From NCBI RefSeq assembly GCF_027857615.1, contig NZ_JAQIFT010000043.1:134152-198151 (forward strand): 64,000 bases of DNA. Reading direction: 5' to 3'. A program made the translations under genes and the position numbers. The stretch's first letter is position 1. Each line of letters begins with the position of its first letter. The notes under the pieces were generated by a model. That model worked only from the letters and a program-made list of their open reading frames with translations, did no database searches and was not told where the DNA came from. Origin of the DNA: Holtiella tumoricola. Lineage in GTDB: Bacteria; Bacillota; Clostridia; Lachnospirales; Cellulosilyticaceae. Positions 8,159 through 16,871 of the stretch are shown one piece after another.

Positions 8159-9643
8159 TTGGATAATAATGTATTGCTTAGAATGGAAAATATTCATAAA
8201 AGATTCCCAGGAGTATATGCACTTAATGCTATTGATTTTGAACTTAAAAAAGGTGAAGTTCATGCATTACTTGGAGAAAATGGTGCAGGCAAATCAACAC
8301 TTATTAAAGTACTAGGAGGTATTTATACACCTGATGAAGGTGAAATCTTTATTGAAGGGCAGAAGGTAAATATCCATGATGTACATTCTGCTCATGCAAA
8401 TGGGGTTGCTATTATTCATCAAGAGTTAGTGCTAGTACCTCATATGAGCGTTGCTGAAAACATATTTTTAGGGCGTGAACCCAAAGTTGCTGGATTTGTT
8501 AATAAAGATAAAATGAACAAAGAAGCACAGATTTTATTAGATACATACGAAATGCACATAGATGCAGAAGATTTGATTAGTCATTTAACCATTGCACAGC
8601 AGCAGATGGTCGAGATTGTGAAGGCAATATCTTTTAATTCTAAAATTCTCGTTATGGATGAACCAACTTCTTCTATTTCAGATAAGGAAGTAGCGTTCCT
8701 TTTTGAGACTATGAGAGCTTTAACTGCCAAGGGGGTAGGCATTATCTATATCTCTCATAAAATGAGTGAGTTAGATGAAATATGTGATAGGGTAACTGTG
8801 CTTAGAGATGGTACTTATGTTGGCACAGAAGTTGTTAAAGAAGTTAAAAAAGATGACTTAATTGCTATGATGGTTGGACGTGAATTATCAAATTACTATA
8901 CAAGAGATTATCAAGAGGCAAAAGAAACTATCTTAGAATGTAAAAATATTGATGATGGGAATATGGTAAAAGGTGCTTCTTTCCATCTTAAAAAAGGTGA
9001 AATTCTTGGATTTGCTGGCTTAGTTGGAGCTGGAAGAAGTGAACTTATGAAATGTATCTTTGGTCTAACCAAAAACTATAAAGGAGATATTATTCTAGAG
9101 GGAAAGAATGTAAAAATAGCCTCTGCAACAGCAGCTATGAAAGCAGGCATAGCACTGGTGCCTGAAGATAGAAAGCAAGAAGGTTTATATAAGGTTCAGA
9201 GTGTAAGATATAACTCTACGATAGAGGTACTTGGGAAGTTTATAAAAGGTATTTTTGTAGATAGTGATCAAGAGGATGAAATTACACAAAAATATATTGA
9301 TATGATGCATACTAAAACACCGACATTAGATCAAGAAATTGGTAATTTATCTGGTGGGAATCAGCAAAAAGTAATGATTGGAAGATGGTTGGCAATGCAT
9401 CCTAAGGTATTGATTTTAGATGAACCCACTCGTGGTGTAGATGTGCATGCGAAGTCAGAAATTTATTCTATCATGAATGATTTAGTTAAAGATGGTATGT
9501 CCATCATTATGATTTCTTCAGAGCTTCCAGAAATTATTAATATGAGTGATCGTATTTATGTAATGGCCTATGGAAAAGTAAAAGGGTGTTTGGAGCACAA
9601 AGATGTAACACAGGAACAGATTATGCAGCTGGCTGCTGAATAA
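8159..9643 (+). CDS. Ribose/galactose-type sugar ABC transporter, dual ATPase subunit
   Basis: 494 residues from a TTG start at 8159 (upstream aagtaggtgataac; the same sequence precedes the start at 23118). The first ATG would be at 8183 and would trim the first strand of the domain. Two fused ATPase domains of the RbsA/MglA family: the first with GENGAGKST, LTIAQQQMVEI (the family's usual altered signature) and LVMDEPTS; the second with GLVGAGRSE, LSGGNQQKV and ILDEPTRGVD. Works with the permease at 9665 and binding protein at 7010 to energise import. Length is normal for the family. Confidence 0.93.
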   Translation: MDNNVLLRMENIHKRFPGVYALNAIDFELKKGEVHALLGENGAGKSTLIKVLGGIYTPDEGEIFIEGQKVNIHDVHSAHANGVAIIHQELVLVPHMSVAENIFLGREPKVAGFVNKDKMNKEAQILLDTYEMHIDAEDLISHLTIAQQQMVEIVKAISFNSKILVMDEPTSSISDKEVAFLFETMRALTAKGVGIIYISHKMSELDEICDRVTVLRDGTYVGTEVVKEVKKDDLIAMMVGRELSNYYTRDYQEAKETILECKNIDDGNMVKGASFHLKKGEILGFAGLVGAGRSELMKCIFGLTKNYKGDIILEGKNVKIASATAAMKAGIALVPEDRKQEGLYKVQSVRYNSTIEVLGKFIKGIFVDSDQEDEITQKYIDMMHTKTPTLDQEIGNLSGGNQQKVMIGRWLAMHPKVLILDEPTRGVDVHAKSEIYSIMNDLVKDGMSIIMISSELPEIINMSDRIYVMAYGKVKGCLEHKDVTQEQIMQLAAE

Positions 9644-9664
9644 GAAAGGCAAGGGAGGAAGACT

Positions 9665-10684
9665 ATGAAACAACAAGTGTCAATGGAACAAGAAGCTGTA
9701 GTAAAAAATAATAAGTTCTTTAATAAAATAAAGAAAAACTCAAGGGTATTTTTAAAAGATAATTTAGGGATTCTCATAGCCCTTTTTGCACTTTGTACCT
9801 TTTTATCAATTAATCCATCAACAAGTAATTCATTTTTGGCATCAAAAAACATATTTAATGTACTACGTCAAATTTCTACTAACCTTTATTTGGCATGTGG
9901 TATGACTATGGTTATTATCCTTGGTGGCATTGATTTATCAGTAGGGTCCATCATTGCCTTATCAGGATGTATTTCAGCAGGATGTGTTGCACGATATAAC
10001 TTACCATTACCTGTTGCACTTCTCATTGGAATAAGTATAGGTCTAATGATTGGTATGCTTAATGGTACAATCGTTGCCAAAACAACAATACCTCCATTTA
10101 TTGTAACACTTGCAACTATGAACATTGTCAAAGGGTTAGCATATGTTTATACAGGTGGTTCTCCAGTACGTGTTGTAACAAAAGAGTGGCAATTCCTTGG
10201 AGCAGGATACATTGGGCCTATTCCAACCCCAGTTATTATTCTTATAGCTGTATTAATAGTAACGGCAATTCTGATGAATAAGACCAAGTTTGGACGACAT
10301 ATGTACGCTGTGGGAGGCAACCAACAAGCGGCACAATTCTCAGGTATTAATGTTGCTAAAGTTAAATTCTGGGTACATGCATATTCAGGTTTAATGGCTG
10401 GTTTAGCAGGTGTTGTATTAGCTTCTCGTATGTATTCAGGTCAACCTACAGCAGGTGATGGCGCAGAGATGGATGCAATTGCTGCGGTAGTAGTTGGTGG
10501 AACAAGCATGGCTGGGGGTTATGGAAAAATAGGTGGAACCATCATTGGTGCACTAATCATTGGTGTACTTAACAATGGTTTGAACTTAATGAACGTTAAC
10601 TCTTTCTGGCAATATGTTGTAAAAGGTTCTGTTATTTTATTAGCTGTATACATCGACTACATAAGAAATAAGAAAAAGAAATAA
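9665..10684 (+). CDS. Ribose-type sugar ABC transporter permease
   Basis: 339 residues, RbsC family (BPD_transp_2). Hydrophobic throughout with about 8-10 membrane segments; family landmarks GGIDLSVGSIIALSG, GMLNGTIVAKTTIPPFIVTL, NKTKFGRHMYAVGGNQQAA, FSGINV and AVVVGGTSMAGGYGKIGGT. A cytoplasmic N-terminus of ~35 residues is rich in Lys and Asn. 21 bases after the ATPase gene and in the same operon. Forms the homodimeric channel for the sugar. Confidence 0.94.
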   Translation: MKQQVSMEQEAVVKNNKFFNKIKKNSRVFLKDNLGILIALFALCTFLSINPSTSNSFLASKNIFNVLRQISTNLYLACGMTMVIILGGIDLSVGSIIALSGCISAGCVARYNLPLPVALLIGISIGLMIGMLNGTIVAKTTIPPFIVTLATMNIVKGLAYVYTGGSPVRVVTKEWQFLGAGYIGPIPTPVIILIAVLIVTAILMNKTKFGRHMYAVGGNQQAAQFSGINVAKVKFWVHAYSGLMAGLAGVVLASRMYSGQPTAGDGAEMDAIAAVVVGGTSMAGGYGKIGGTIIGALIIGVLNNGLNLMNVNSFWQYVVKGSVILLAVYIDYIRNKKKK

Positions 10685-10736
10685 ATGTAAGTAAGAATGA
10701 TGATAGAAAGTATACACAATATGAGGGGGTACATTC

Positions 10737-11618
10737 ATGTTAGTTACATTAAATGAAGTAATGAAGGAAGCAGTTGAAAAAGGTTATGCGGTAGGGGCCT
10801 TTAATGTATGTAATTTAGAATCAGCTATGGCAATTGTTCAGGCAGCAGAAGAGATGGGAAAAGGTGTTATCCTTAACTATGCAGAGGTTCACAGTCCACT
10901 TCTTTCTATGGAAATTGCAGCAGATATTATGCTTTATTTTGCTAAGAAAGCAAAAGTTCCAGTATGTGTACATTTAGACCATGGAACATCTATAGAGAGC
11001 TGTATTAAAGCAATTCAACTAGGTTTTACATCTGTAATGATTGATGCTTCCTCTGATGATTATGAAAGTAATGTCAAAGCAACAGCGGAAGTTGTAAGGC
11101 TTGCTCATAGTGTAGGGGTAACTGTAGAAGCAGAATTGGGACATATTTTTGCTTCAGATATTGGTGTAGGTGAATCATCAGGAAAAGCAGAAACAGCAGA
11201 AAATTGTGAGAATCTTGAAGATGTATATACCAATCCAGTATTAGCTAAGGATTTTGTAGAAAGAGCAGGTGTAGATGCCCTTGCCATTGCTTTTGGAACG
11301 ACTCATGGGATTTATACAACTAAGCCAGTACTAGATTTAGATAGAATTACCCAGATTAAAGAACAAATAGATATACCATTTGTTATGCATGGAGGATCAG
11401 GATTAAGTAAAGAAGAGTTTCAAACAGCTATAAAGAATGGTGTGCGTAAGATTAATTATTATACTTATATGACATTAGCAGGTGGTAAAGCTGTTAAAGA
11501 GAAATTAGATGAGATGAATAGGGAAGATAATATTTTCTTCCATGATATTGCCTTAATGGGTATAGATGCTATGAAGGAAAATGTAAAAGAAGCAATAAGT
11601 ATGTTCAGTATGATTTAG
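10737..11618 (+). CDS. Class II ketose-(bis)phosphate aldolase
   Basis: 293 residues, fructose-bisphosphate/tagatose-bisphosphate aldolase class II family. Catalytic Asp81 and zinc ligand His82 in HLDHGTS, zinc ligands His190 (GTTHGIY) and His218 (MHGGSG), acidic VEAELGHIF loop and the KINYYTYM phosphate-site region. Cleaves a ketose phosphate to DHAP and an aldehyde. Being in an operon with a PfkB kinase and a lyxose/mannose isomerase suggests that the substrate is the ketose phosphate made there (for example xylulose-1-phosphate, fructose-1-phosphate or a bisphosphate) rather than glycolytic fructose bisphosphate. Preceded by GAGGGGG. Confidence 0.88.
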   Translation: MLVTLNEVMKEAVEKGYAVGAFNVCNLESAMAIVQAAEEMGKGVILNYAEVHSPLLSMEIAADIMLYFAKKAKVPVCVHLDHGTSIESCIKAIQLGFTSVMIDASSDDYESNVKATAEVVRLAHSVGVTVEAELGHIFASDIGVGESSGKAETAENCENLEDVYTNPVLAKDFVERAGVDALAIAFGTTHGIYTTKPVLDLDRITQIKEQIDIPFVMHGGSGLSKEEFQTAIKNGVRKINYYTYMTLAGGKAVKEKLDEMNREDNIFFHDIALMGIDAMKENVKEAISMFSMI

Positions 11619-11652
11619 ATGAGAAAAAAACATAAGGTAGAGGGTAGAGAAC

Positions 11653-12660
11653 ATGAATAGAAAAGGGATTACAGTTGCCGGTACCTTGCTAGTAGATAAT
11701 TATTTTTTGATTGACACTTATCCTGAACAAGGTAAATTGGTGAACATTAGAGGGAAAAAGATGGATATAGGAGGATCAGGCAACTTGATTTTGGATTTAG
11801 CAAAGCTGGATTCTTCTTTACAAGTAAAAGTAAGTGCTATTATTGGTAAGGACAATTATGGTGCATTTGTCAAACAGACATTAGGTCAATACCCAAATGT
11901 GTTGCAAGACAACATAACAGAAGAAGGGGATAGTTCCTTTACAATGGTGATGAATGCACAAGATAATCAACAGCGCACTTTCTTTTATTTACCATCAGCG
12001 AGTGATTTATATGATGAGAGCTACATTAACTGGAAAGAGGTAGATGCTGATATTTTTCACCTAGAATATTTATTGCTAATGGAAAAAGTCGATGCTCCTG
12101 ATCCTATATATGGTACACATGGTGCCAAAATACTTCATGATGCTAAAATGAGAAATATGAAAACATCAATTGATATGGTATCTGAGACTAGCGAGCGTGG
12201 GCGAGATATAGTGAAAGCAGCCCTTAAGTATACAGATTACTGCACTATTAATGAAGTAGAAGCTGAAGTTATTACAGGATTATCTTTATTAGAGAATGAT
12301 AGATTGATCGAAGAAAATATACATGAAGCATTGTATGAGTTAGAGAGATTTGGTGTTTCAACTTGGGCTATTATTCATTCACCTACCTGTAGTTATGGGA
12401 TGGATTGTAAGACAAAAACCATTTTTAAGGTGAATAGTTTAAAACTGTCTAAAAATTATATTAAAGGTTCAACAGGTGCAGGAGATGCATTTTGTAGTGG
12501 AGTACTTTATGCAGCTTATAAAGGTCAGGAGATAGAAGAAGCAATGCAGTTAGGATGTGCATGTGCAGCCTGTTCTCTATCTGAGGTTAGTGGGACAGCT
12601 GGGATGCGTTCTTATCAAGAAGTGATGGATGTGTACAAACAATATAGTAACTGTAAGTAA
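11653..12660 (+). CDS. PfkB-family sugar kinase
   Basis: 335 residues. Ribokinase fold: N-terminal GGSGNLILDLAKL in place of the usual GGKGANQA-like motif, and the second PfkB signature GSTGAGDAFCSGVLYA with the catalytic base at about Asp278. The family phosphorylates ketoses and other sugars with ATP. Set between the aldolase and the lyxose isomerase gene, it probably phosphorylates the ketose that the isomerase makes. Which carbon is phosphorylated cannot be read from sequence. Confidence 0.85.
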   Translation: MNRKGITVAGTLLVDNYFLIDTYPEQGKLVNIRGKKMDIGGSGNLILDLAKLDSSLQVKVSAIIGKDNYGAFVKQTLGQYPNVLQDNITEEGDSSFTMVMNAQDNQQRTFFYLPSASDLYDESYINWKEVDADIFHLEYLLLMEKVDAPDPIYGTHGAKILHDAKMRNMKTSIDMVSETSERGRDIVKAALKYTDYCTINEVEAEVITGLSLLENDRLIEENIHEALYELERFGVSTWAIIHSPTCSYGMDCKTKTIFKVNSLKLSKNYIKGSTGAGDAFCSGVLYAAYKGQEIEEAMQLGCACAACSLSEVSGTAGMRSYQEVMDVYKQYSNCK

Positions 12661-12709
12661 GAAAACTATTTTATATATAGAATATATAAATGGCCAAGGA
12701 GGGAAAAAC

Positions 12710-13390
12710 TTGAAGCGTTCAGAGATTAATAAAGCTCTAAAAGAGATGGAAGCTATGCTAAAAAAATATTGTATTTATTTACCTGAGTTTTGTCACTTTA
12801 CACCAGAGGAATGGGAGAATAAAGGTAAAGAATACGATGAAGTACGGGATAATATGCTAGGTTGGGATATAACTGATTTTGGTCTTGGAAAATTTAATGA
12901 AGTTGGATTTTCTCTTATTACTCTTAGAAATGGTAATGTAAAAAATAATCTGTACAAGAAACCCTATGCAGAAAAATTACTTTATATCCGAGAAGGGCAA
13001 ACAGCACCTATGCATTTTCATTGGAGTAAGATAGAAGACATCATTAATAAAGGTGGTGGAGACGTATTTATCAAAGTTTACAATGCTGATGAAGAGGAAG
13101 GTTTATCGAATGAACCAGTAACGATTCATTGTGATGGAAAGGAACAGGTTGTTCCAGCAGGAACACAAGTATTATTACGCCCAGGAGATTCTATAACTAT
13201 TCCACCTTATATGTATCATAATTTTAGGTTAAAAGAAGGCACAGGACCTGTATTATTAGGCGAAGTGTCTATGTGTAATGATGACAATACAGATAATAGA
13301 TTTTATGAAGCCATAGGTCGTTTCCCAGAAATAGAAGAAGATGAAGCACCTTATCGTTTATTATGTAATGAATACCCCCAAGTATTCTAA
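12710..13390 (+). CDS. D-lyxose/D-mannose ketol-isomerase family cupin
   Basis: 226 residues from the TTG at 12710, which has AAGGAGGG at 12696-12703 with ideal spacing; the ATG at 12629 in the same frame would overlap the kinase gene and add residues without family resemblance. The protein starts MKRSEINKALKEMEAML and carries the D-lyxose ketol-isomerase (EC 5.3.1.15) features: WDITDFGLG, a cupin metal site MHFHWSK followed by EDIINKGGG, VPAGTQVLLRPGDSITIPP and a second His in PPYMYHNF. Family members interconvert D-lyxose/D-xylulose and D-mannose/D-fructose. Last gene of the sugar operon, closed by a terminator at 13404. Confidence 0.87.
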   Translation: MKRSEINKALKEMEAMLKKYCIYLPEFCHFTPEEWENKGKEYDEVRDNMLGWDITDFGLGKFNEVGFSLITLRNGNVKNNLYKKPYAEKLLYIREGQTAPMHFHWSKIEDIINKGGGDVFIKVYNADEEEGLSNEPVTIHCDGKEQVVPAGTQVLLRPGDSITIPPYMYHNFRLKEGTGPVLLGEVSMCNDDNTDNRFYEAIGRFPEIEEDEAPYRLLCNEYPQVF

Positions 13391-13403
13391 TATATTTTAA
13401 AAG

Positions 13404-13458
13404 AAAACTAAGCCACCTTAAGAACAGTAAGATTGAACTTAAGGTGGCTTAGTTTTTA
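13404..13458 (+). terminator. Intrinsic terminator of the sugar operon
   Basis: 19-bp perfect stem (13404-13422 with 13438-13456), core gccaccttaag/cttaaggtggc, 15-base loop, T-run tail. Ends the ABC-aldolase-kinase-isomerase transcript. Confidence 0.92.
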
Positions 13459-13499
13459 TGAGGAGTTTTAACTTGTAAGGTTTATAAAAATAAAGTAGG

Positions 13500-13543
13500 G
13501 TATAGGAAGTAGAAAAGATGAAACATATACTATATAATAAGGT
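13500..13543 (+). promoter_or_regulatory. Promoter-like element shared with 19718-19760
   Basis: Reads GTATAG, 13 bases, then TGAAACATATAC, TATATAATAAGGT; the -10-like TATAAT is at 13533-13538. Nearly the same layout and sequence occurs upstream of the AraC gene (19718-19760). No good -35 at 17 bases. Probably the promoter of the PNP gene at 13579. A very short ORF (MKHILYNKV...) starting at 13518 overlaps it and is likely fortuitous. Confidence 0.4.
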
Positions 13544-13578
13544 AAATCTAATAAACCAACTTCAAGGAGGCTTTTAAT

Positions 13579-14391
13579 ATGTACGATAAAGTTATGGAAT
13601 CAGTACAATATGTTCAATCAAAAGTAAGCAATCAACCTAAAATAGCTGTTATCTTAGGATCAGGTCTTGGTGATCTTGTAAATATCGTAGAAGATATTAA
13701 GAGCATAGATTACTCAGAAATTCCTAATTTTCCTCAATCTACAGTAGAAGGTCATGCAGGGAAATTAGCGTTTGGTAAGATTAATGGTGTAGAGGTTCTT
13801 CTTATGCAAGGGCGCTTCCATTATTATGAAGGCTATACAATGAAAGAAGTTACTTATCCAGTTTATATGATGAAACAGCTCGGTGTTGAAAAAATTATCG
13901 TAACAAATGCCTGTGGTGGAATCAATACAGAGTTTAGCCCAGGTACATTAATGCTGATTACAGATTTTATCAATTTAATGGGTGATAATCCACTTATGGG
14001 TAAAAATGATGAACGTTTTGGCCCAAGATTCCCAGATATGTCTGAGCCTTATAAATTAGATCTTATTGAAAAGGCTAAAGAAGTTGCAACGCAATTAGGC
14101 ATTGAATACAAAGAAGGTGTTTATGCAGGATTTATGGGACCTTACTATGAAACAGCTGCTGAGATTAGAGCGTATGGTGGTATGGGAGCAGATGCCATTG
14201 GTATGTCTACTGTTCCAGAAACAATTGTTGCTAACTACTTAGGTATGGATGTACTTGGTATTTCATGTATTACCAACATGGCAACAGGGATCCAACAATG
14301 TAAACACTCTCACCAACGTGTTGTGGAAACAGCGCAAAAAGCTTCTGTCAACTTATGCAAATGGGTTGAAGAAATGATTGCTGTTATCTAA
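13579..14391 (+). CDS. punA: Purine nucleoside phosphorylase
   Basis: 270 residues, trimeric class of purine nucleoside phosphorylase (guanosine/inosine type). GSGLGDLV phosphate loop, EGHAGKLAFGKING, LMQGRFHYYEGY, VTNACGGIN, a GPYYETAAEIRA stretch, GADAIGMSTVPE and CITNMATG. Cleaves purine (deoxy)nucleosides with phosphate to free base and (deoxy)ribose-1-phosphate. AAGGAGG precedes the ATG. Transcribed alone between two terminators. The nucleoside ABC transporter at 39.6 kb could supply its substrate. Confidence 0.93.
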   Translation: MYDKVMESVQYVQSKVSNQPKIAVILGSGLGDLVNIVEDIKSIDYSEIPNFPQSTVEGHAGKLAFGKINGVEVLLMQGRFHYYEGYTMKEVTYPVYMMKQLGVEKIIVTNACGGINTEFSPGTLMLITDFINLMGDNPLMGKNDERFGPRFPDMSEPYKLDLIEKAKEVATQLGIEYKEGVYAGFMGPYYETAAEIRAYGGMGADAIGMSTVPETIVANYLGMDVLGISCITNMATGIQQCKHSHQRVVETAQKASVNLCKWVEEMIAVI

Positions 14392-14423
14392 TTTGAAGAT
14401 AAGCCTATAATAATAAAAAGATA

Positions 14424-14489
14424 ATAAGCCACCCTAAGAATGATCTTTTCTACTTTGATAGTATAAAGATTATTCATAGGGTGGCTTAT
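14424..14489. terminator. Bidirectional terminator between convergent genes
   Basis: ataagccaccct (14424-14435) pairs with agggtggcttat (14478-14489); the inner bases aagaatgatc and gattattc extend the stem imperfectly. It serves both the PNP gene and the kinase gene that ends at 14523 on the other strand. Confidence 0.85.
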
Positions 14490-14522
14490 GTTTTGGAGTA
14501 AGTCTTAAGTTATAAGTAACTT

Positions 14523-15839
14523 CTAAGCATCAGAATCTAATCCAAGCAGTGTAGAAACAGTGAAAATTTCATCAGTATAGGAAATGTCCATTTCTCCATG
14601 ATATTTATTAACAACTTTATGGATGTTAGAGAGTCCTATACCACATATGTATTGTCCCTTTTTTACAGTGTGATAAATGTTGTTGGTTACATTAACGATA
14701 CCATCAAAGGAGTTAGCAACACGAATATATAACATTTCTTTTTTTATACACATATTTAAGGTTACAAAACGTTCTTCAGAAGAACCTTCCATACGATTAC
14801 AGGCTTCTAATGCATTATCAAGGAGATTTCCTAAAAGAATACATAGGTCTAGGTTATTAATAGGGAGTGTAGGAGGGAGAATTGCATTCACTTGACAGGT
14901 GATATTATGGCTAGACATTTTTGACAGGCTTTGATTAAGAATAATATCTACCATTACATTCCCACTTTGTACAGGAGAGGAGAGATGAGTACTTTTTGCA
15001 TAGAGATCAGTAATATAATCTTTTGCCTCAGCGTAGTGATCACTCTCTAACATAGACTGGATACATCCTAGATGATTTTTCATATCATGACGCATAGAGG
15101 CGATTTCTTTTTGGGAATCCTCTAATTTACTATAGTATTGCTCTTGAATGTGCATAAGATTTTCCATCAGTGCAGATTTTTCACTACTTTCTTTAATCAC
15201 AACAGTTTTATCTAGTAGGTAAAAAAGTGCGAGGGAAGTAAAAAATAATAAACATCCTATTTCAAAATAAAACGTAAGATTAAATACTGTTAGACGATGT
15301 AGAAAAAGCCTAGTTGCTAAAAAAAGTACAGCTGCTGGAAAGATACAAATAATAATACTATAAGTGATTAAATTATTTTTGAGTCGTAGATGGCGACAAT
15401 AAATAATAATACGTACACAAATTAAAAAGAATATACAAGCTATAATTTCAGCTTTAGCATTTAAAATCATCTGACTAGGCAGTAAAGAAAGTGTAAGATT
15501 ATGGGTTAATGTAGCAACAAGGACACCAAAGATCTTACAGGAGTAATTGAGCATAACAAACAATGAAGAAGCAATAATCTTAATTTCAGTACTATCCATA
15601 AAGAAGATTGTAGCAATAATGCTTGTAAAGATGAAATAGTAAATAGCAGTAGAAAATAAAGGACAGCCTATAAAGTATGTAATCATTTGAAAAATAAAAT
15701 AGCCAAATAATCCTACAAAGTACTTTTCAAAAATAAGGGTATTTTTATTTAAAAAAGATACCAAAAGTTGATGTAGGATGATGGTTTCAGCTATAGATAA
15801 AAAGAAATAGGTGAAAAAGTCTTGAAGCGTAATGGTCAT
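14523..15839 (-). CDS. AgrC-like GHKL sensor histidine kinase
   Basis: 438 residues on the minus strand. About six hydrophobic segments fill residues 1-215, followed by a coiled region (MENLMHIQEQYYSKLEDSQK), the short H-box SMRHDMKNHLGCIQSML and a GHKL-type ATPase with LGNLLDNALEACNR and GIGLSNIHKVV. Such kinases sense peptides (AgrC, quorum-sensing) or small ligands and pair with LytTR regulators; the pair here overlaps by 4 bases. No AgrB/AgrD genes are nearby, so the signal is unknown. The divergent permease/amidohydrolase operon is the obvious target. Confidence 0.88.
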   Translation of the reverse strand: MTITLQDFFTYFFLSIAETIILHQLLVSFLNKNTLIFEKYFVGLFGYFIFQMITYFIGCPLFSTAIYYFIFTSIIATIFFMDSTEIKIIASSLFVMLNYSCKIFGVLVATLTHNLTLSLLPSQMILNAKAEIIACIFFLICVRIIIYCRHLRLKNNLITYSIIICIFPAAVLFLATRLFLHRLTVFNLTFYFEIGCLLFFTSLALFYLLDKTVVIKESSEKSALMENLMHIQEQYYSKLEDSQKEIASMRHDMKNHLGCIQSMLESDHYAEAKDYITDLYAKSTHLSSPVQSGNVMVDIILNQSLSKMSSHNITCQVNAILPPTLPINNLDLCILLGNLLDNALEACNRMEGSSEERFVTLNMCIKKEMLYIRVANSFDGIVNVTNNIYHTVKKGQYICGIGLSNIHKVVNKYHGEMDISYTDEIFTVSTLLGLDSDA

Positions 15840-16549
15840 AAAGCATACTCCATATACTCTAAAAGCTGTTTGGCAACTTCTTTTCTTTTATGTTTACTTA
15901 ATAAAATCTCTTTTTTATTTTCTAATATAATTGATTCCTTAAAAATATTCGAAACATGTTTTAAATTAACAATATAGCTTTTGTGTGTACGTACAAACCC
16001 TACATTTTTAAGTTGTTCTTCAACCTCACTGATTTTGCCTGTAAAAGTAAAGGTTCCGTCTTTAGCTATTAAATAAATAGTACGTATATTGGACTCAAAG
16101 TAATAAATATTGTCTAGTGCGATTTTATTTAATCCATCTTCGTTCGTAAATATAAAATACTTTTTGTTATGTCTTGAAATTTTAAAAAGAGTTTCTTTTA
16201 TTAAGTCAAGAAACTCTTCTTTATTAACAGGCTTGATAAGATAACGTAGTGCATTGACTTTGTATCCGTCAATAGCGTATTCCACAGAAGACGTAAGAAT
16301 GATAATGGGAACTTCAGGATCATATTGACGAATAATACGGGCGGTTTCAATACCATCTATAGGTTCCATACACATATCTAAAACGATAAGGTCAAAGCGT
16401 CGTCCGTTCTTACTCATTTCTGCAAGTTCTATTCCATTATCTATGTATATATCTTCAATTTGCCAATGTTCCTTTTTTAACTCATGTATATATTCAGATG
16501 TTAGCTCTAAGTCATATGAATTATCATCACATAAGGCAATATAAAACAC
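15836..16549 (-). CDS. LytTR-family response regulator (AgrA-like)
   Basis: 237 residues. Receiver with CDDN acidic pair, phospho-acceptor at about Asp58 in FDLIVLDMCMEPIDG, and NALRYLIKPVNKEEF carrying the conserved Lys. The C-terminal LytTR DNA-binding domain reads IYLIAKDGTFTFTGK, VRTHKSYIVNLKHV and LSKHKRKEV. First gene of a two-gene unit with the AgrC-like kinase. LytTR regulators bind paired ~9-bp repeats; I could not assign such repeats confidently in the divergent region 16550-16871. Confidence 0.9.
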   Translation of the reverse strand: MFYIALCDDNSYDLELTSEYIHELKKEHWQIEDIYIDNGIELAEMSKNGRRFDLIVLDMCMEPIDGIETARIIRQYDPEVPIIILTSSVEYAIDGYKVNALRYLIKPVNKEEFLDLIKETLFKISRHNKKYFIFTNEDGLNKIALDNIYYFESNIRTIYLIAKDGTFTFTGKISEVEEQLKNVGFVRTHKSYIVNLKHVSNIFKESIILENKKEILLSKHKRKEVAKQLLEYMEYAL

Positions 16550-16871
16550 AGTAACCCCTCCCCAAATGTAAGATCAACTCTATCAGTCGTTATATGATAG
16601 GAATTTTACAACATATTTTTGTAATTTACAATACAAATCAGGAAGAATCTGATAAAGTAAGTGCTCATGTGCATTTAAAAGAAAATCCCGATTTTGACAT
16701 CAAAAGTCTACTTTATGTAACTTCTGTTGAAATAAAAAAAAGAAAGAGTAGACTATAGTCACGAGTAAAAATACACAAAAATATAAAAAGAAAAAGACCT
16801 TTTGTAAGTGTGTTTTTACTAATAAATTTAGTGATTTAAAATAAAATATTTGTAGGGGAGGATATGAAACG
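16550..16871. promoter_or_regulatory. Divergent control region between the regulator pair and the APC permease
   Basis: No convincing gene. It must hold the promoters for both the AgrA/AgrC-like pair (left) and the permease operon (right). A TTGACA occurs at 16694-16699 on the plus strand, but no TATAAT-like sequence sits at 16-18 bases. A strong Shine-Dalgarno (aggggagg, 16854-16861) precedes the permease. An unbroken 54-codon frame at 16594-16758 lacks a ribosome binding site. Confidence 0.5.

Noticed and set aside
12629..12709. ATG at 12629 as start of the lyxose isomerase
   Set aside because: It overlaps the kinase gene and adds unrelated residues; TTG 12710 has an ideal AAGGAGGG.
16594..16758. 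54-codon open frame in the control region before the APC permease
   Set aside because: No ribosome binding site, no recognisable features, and it overlaps the region that must hold promoters.
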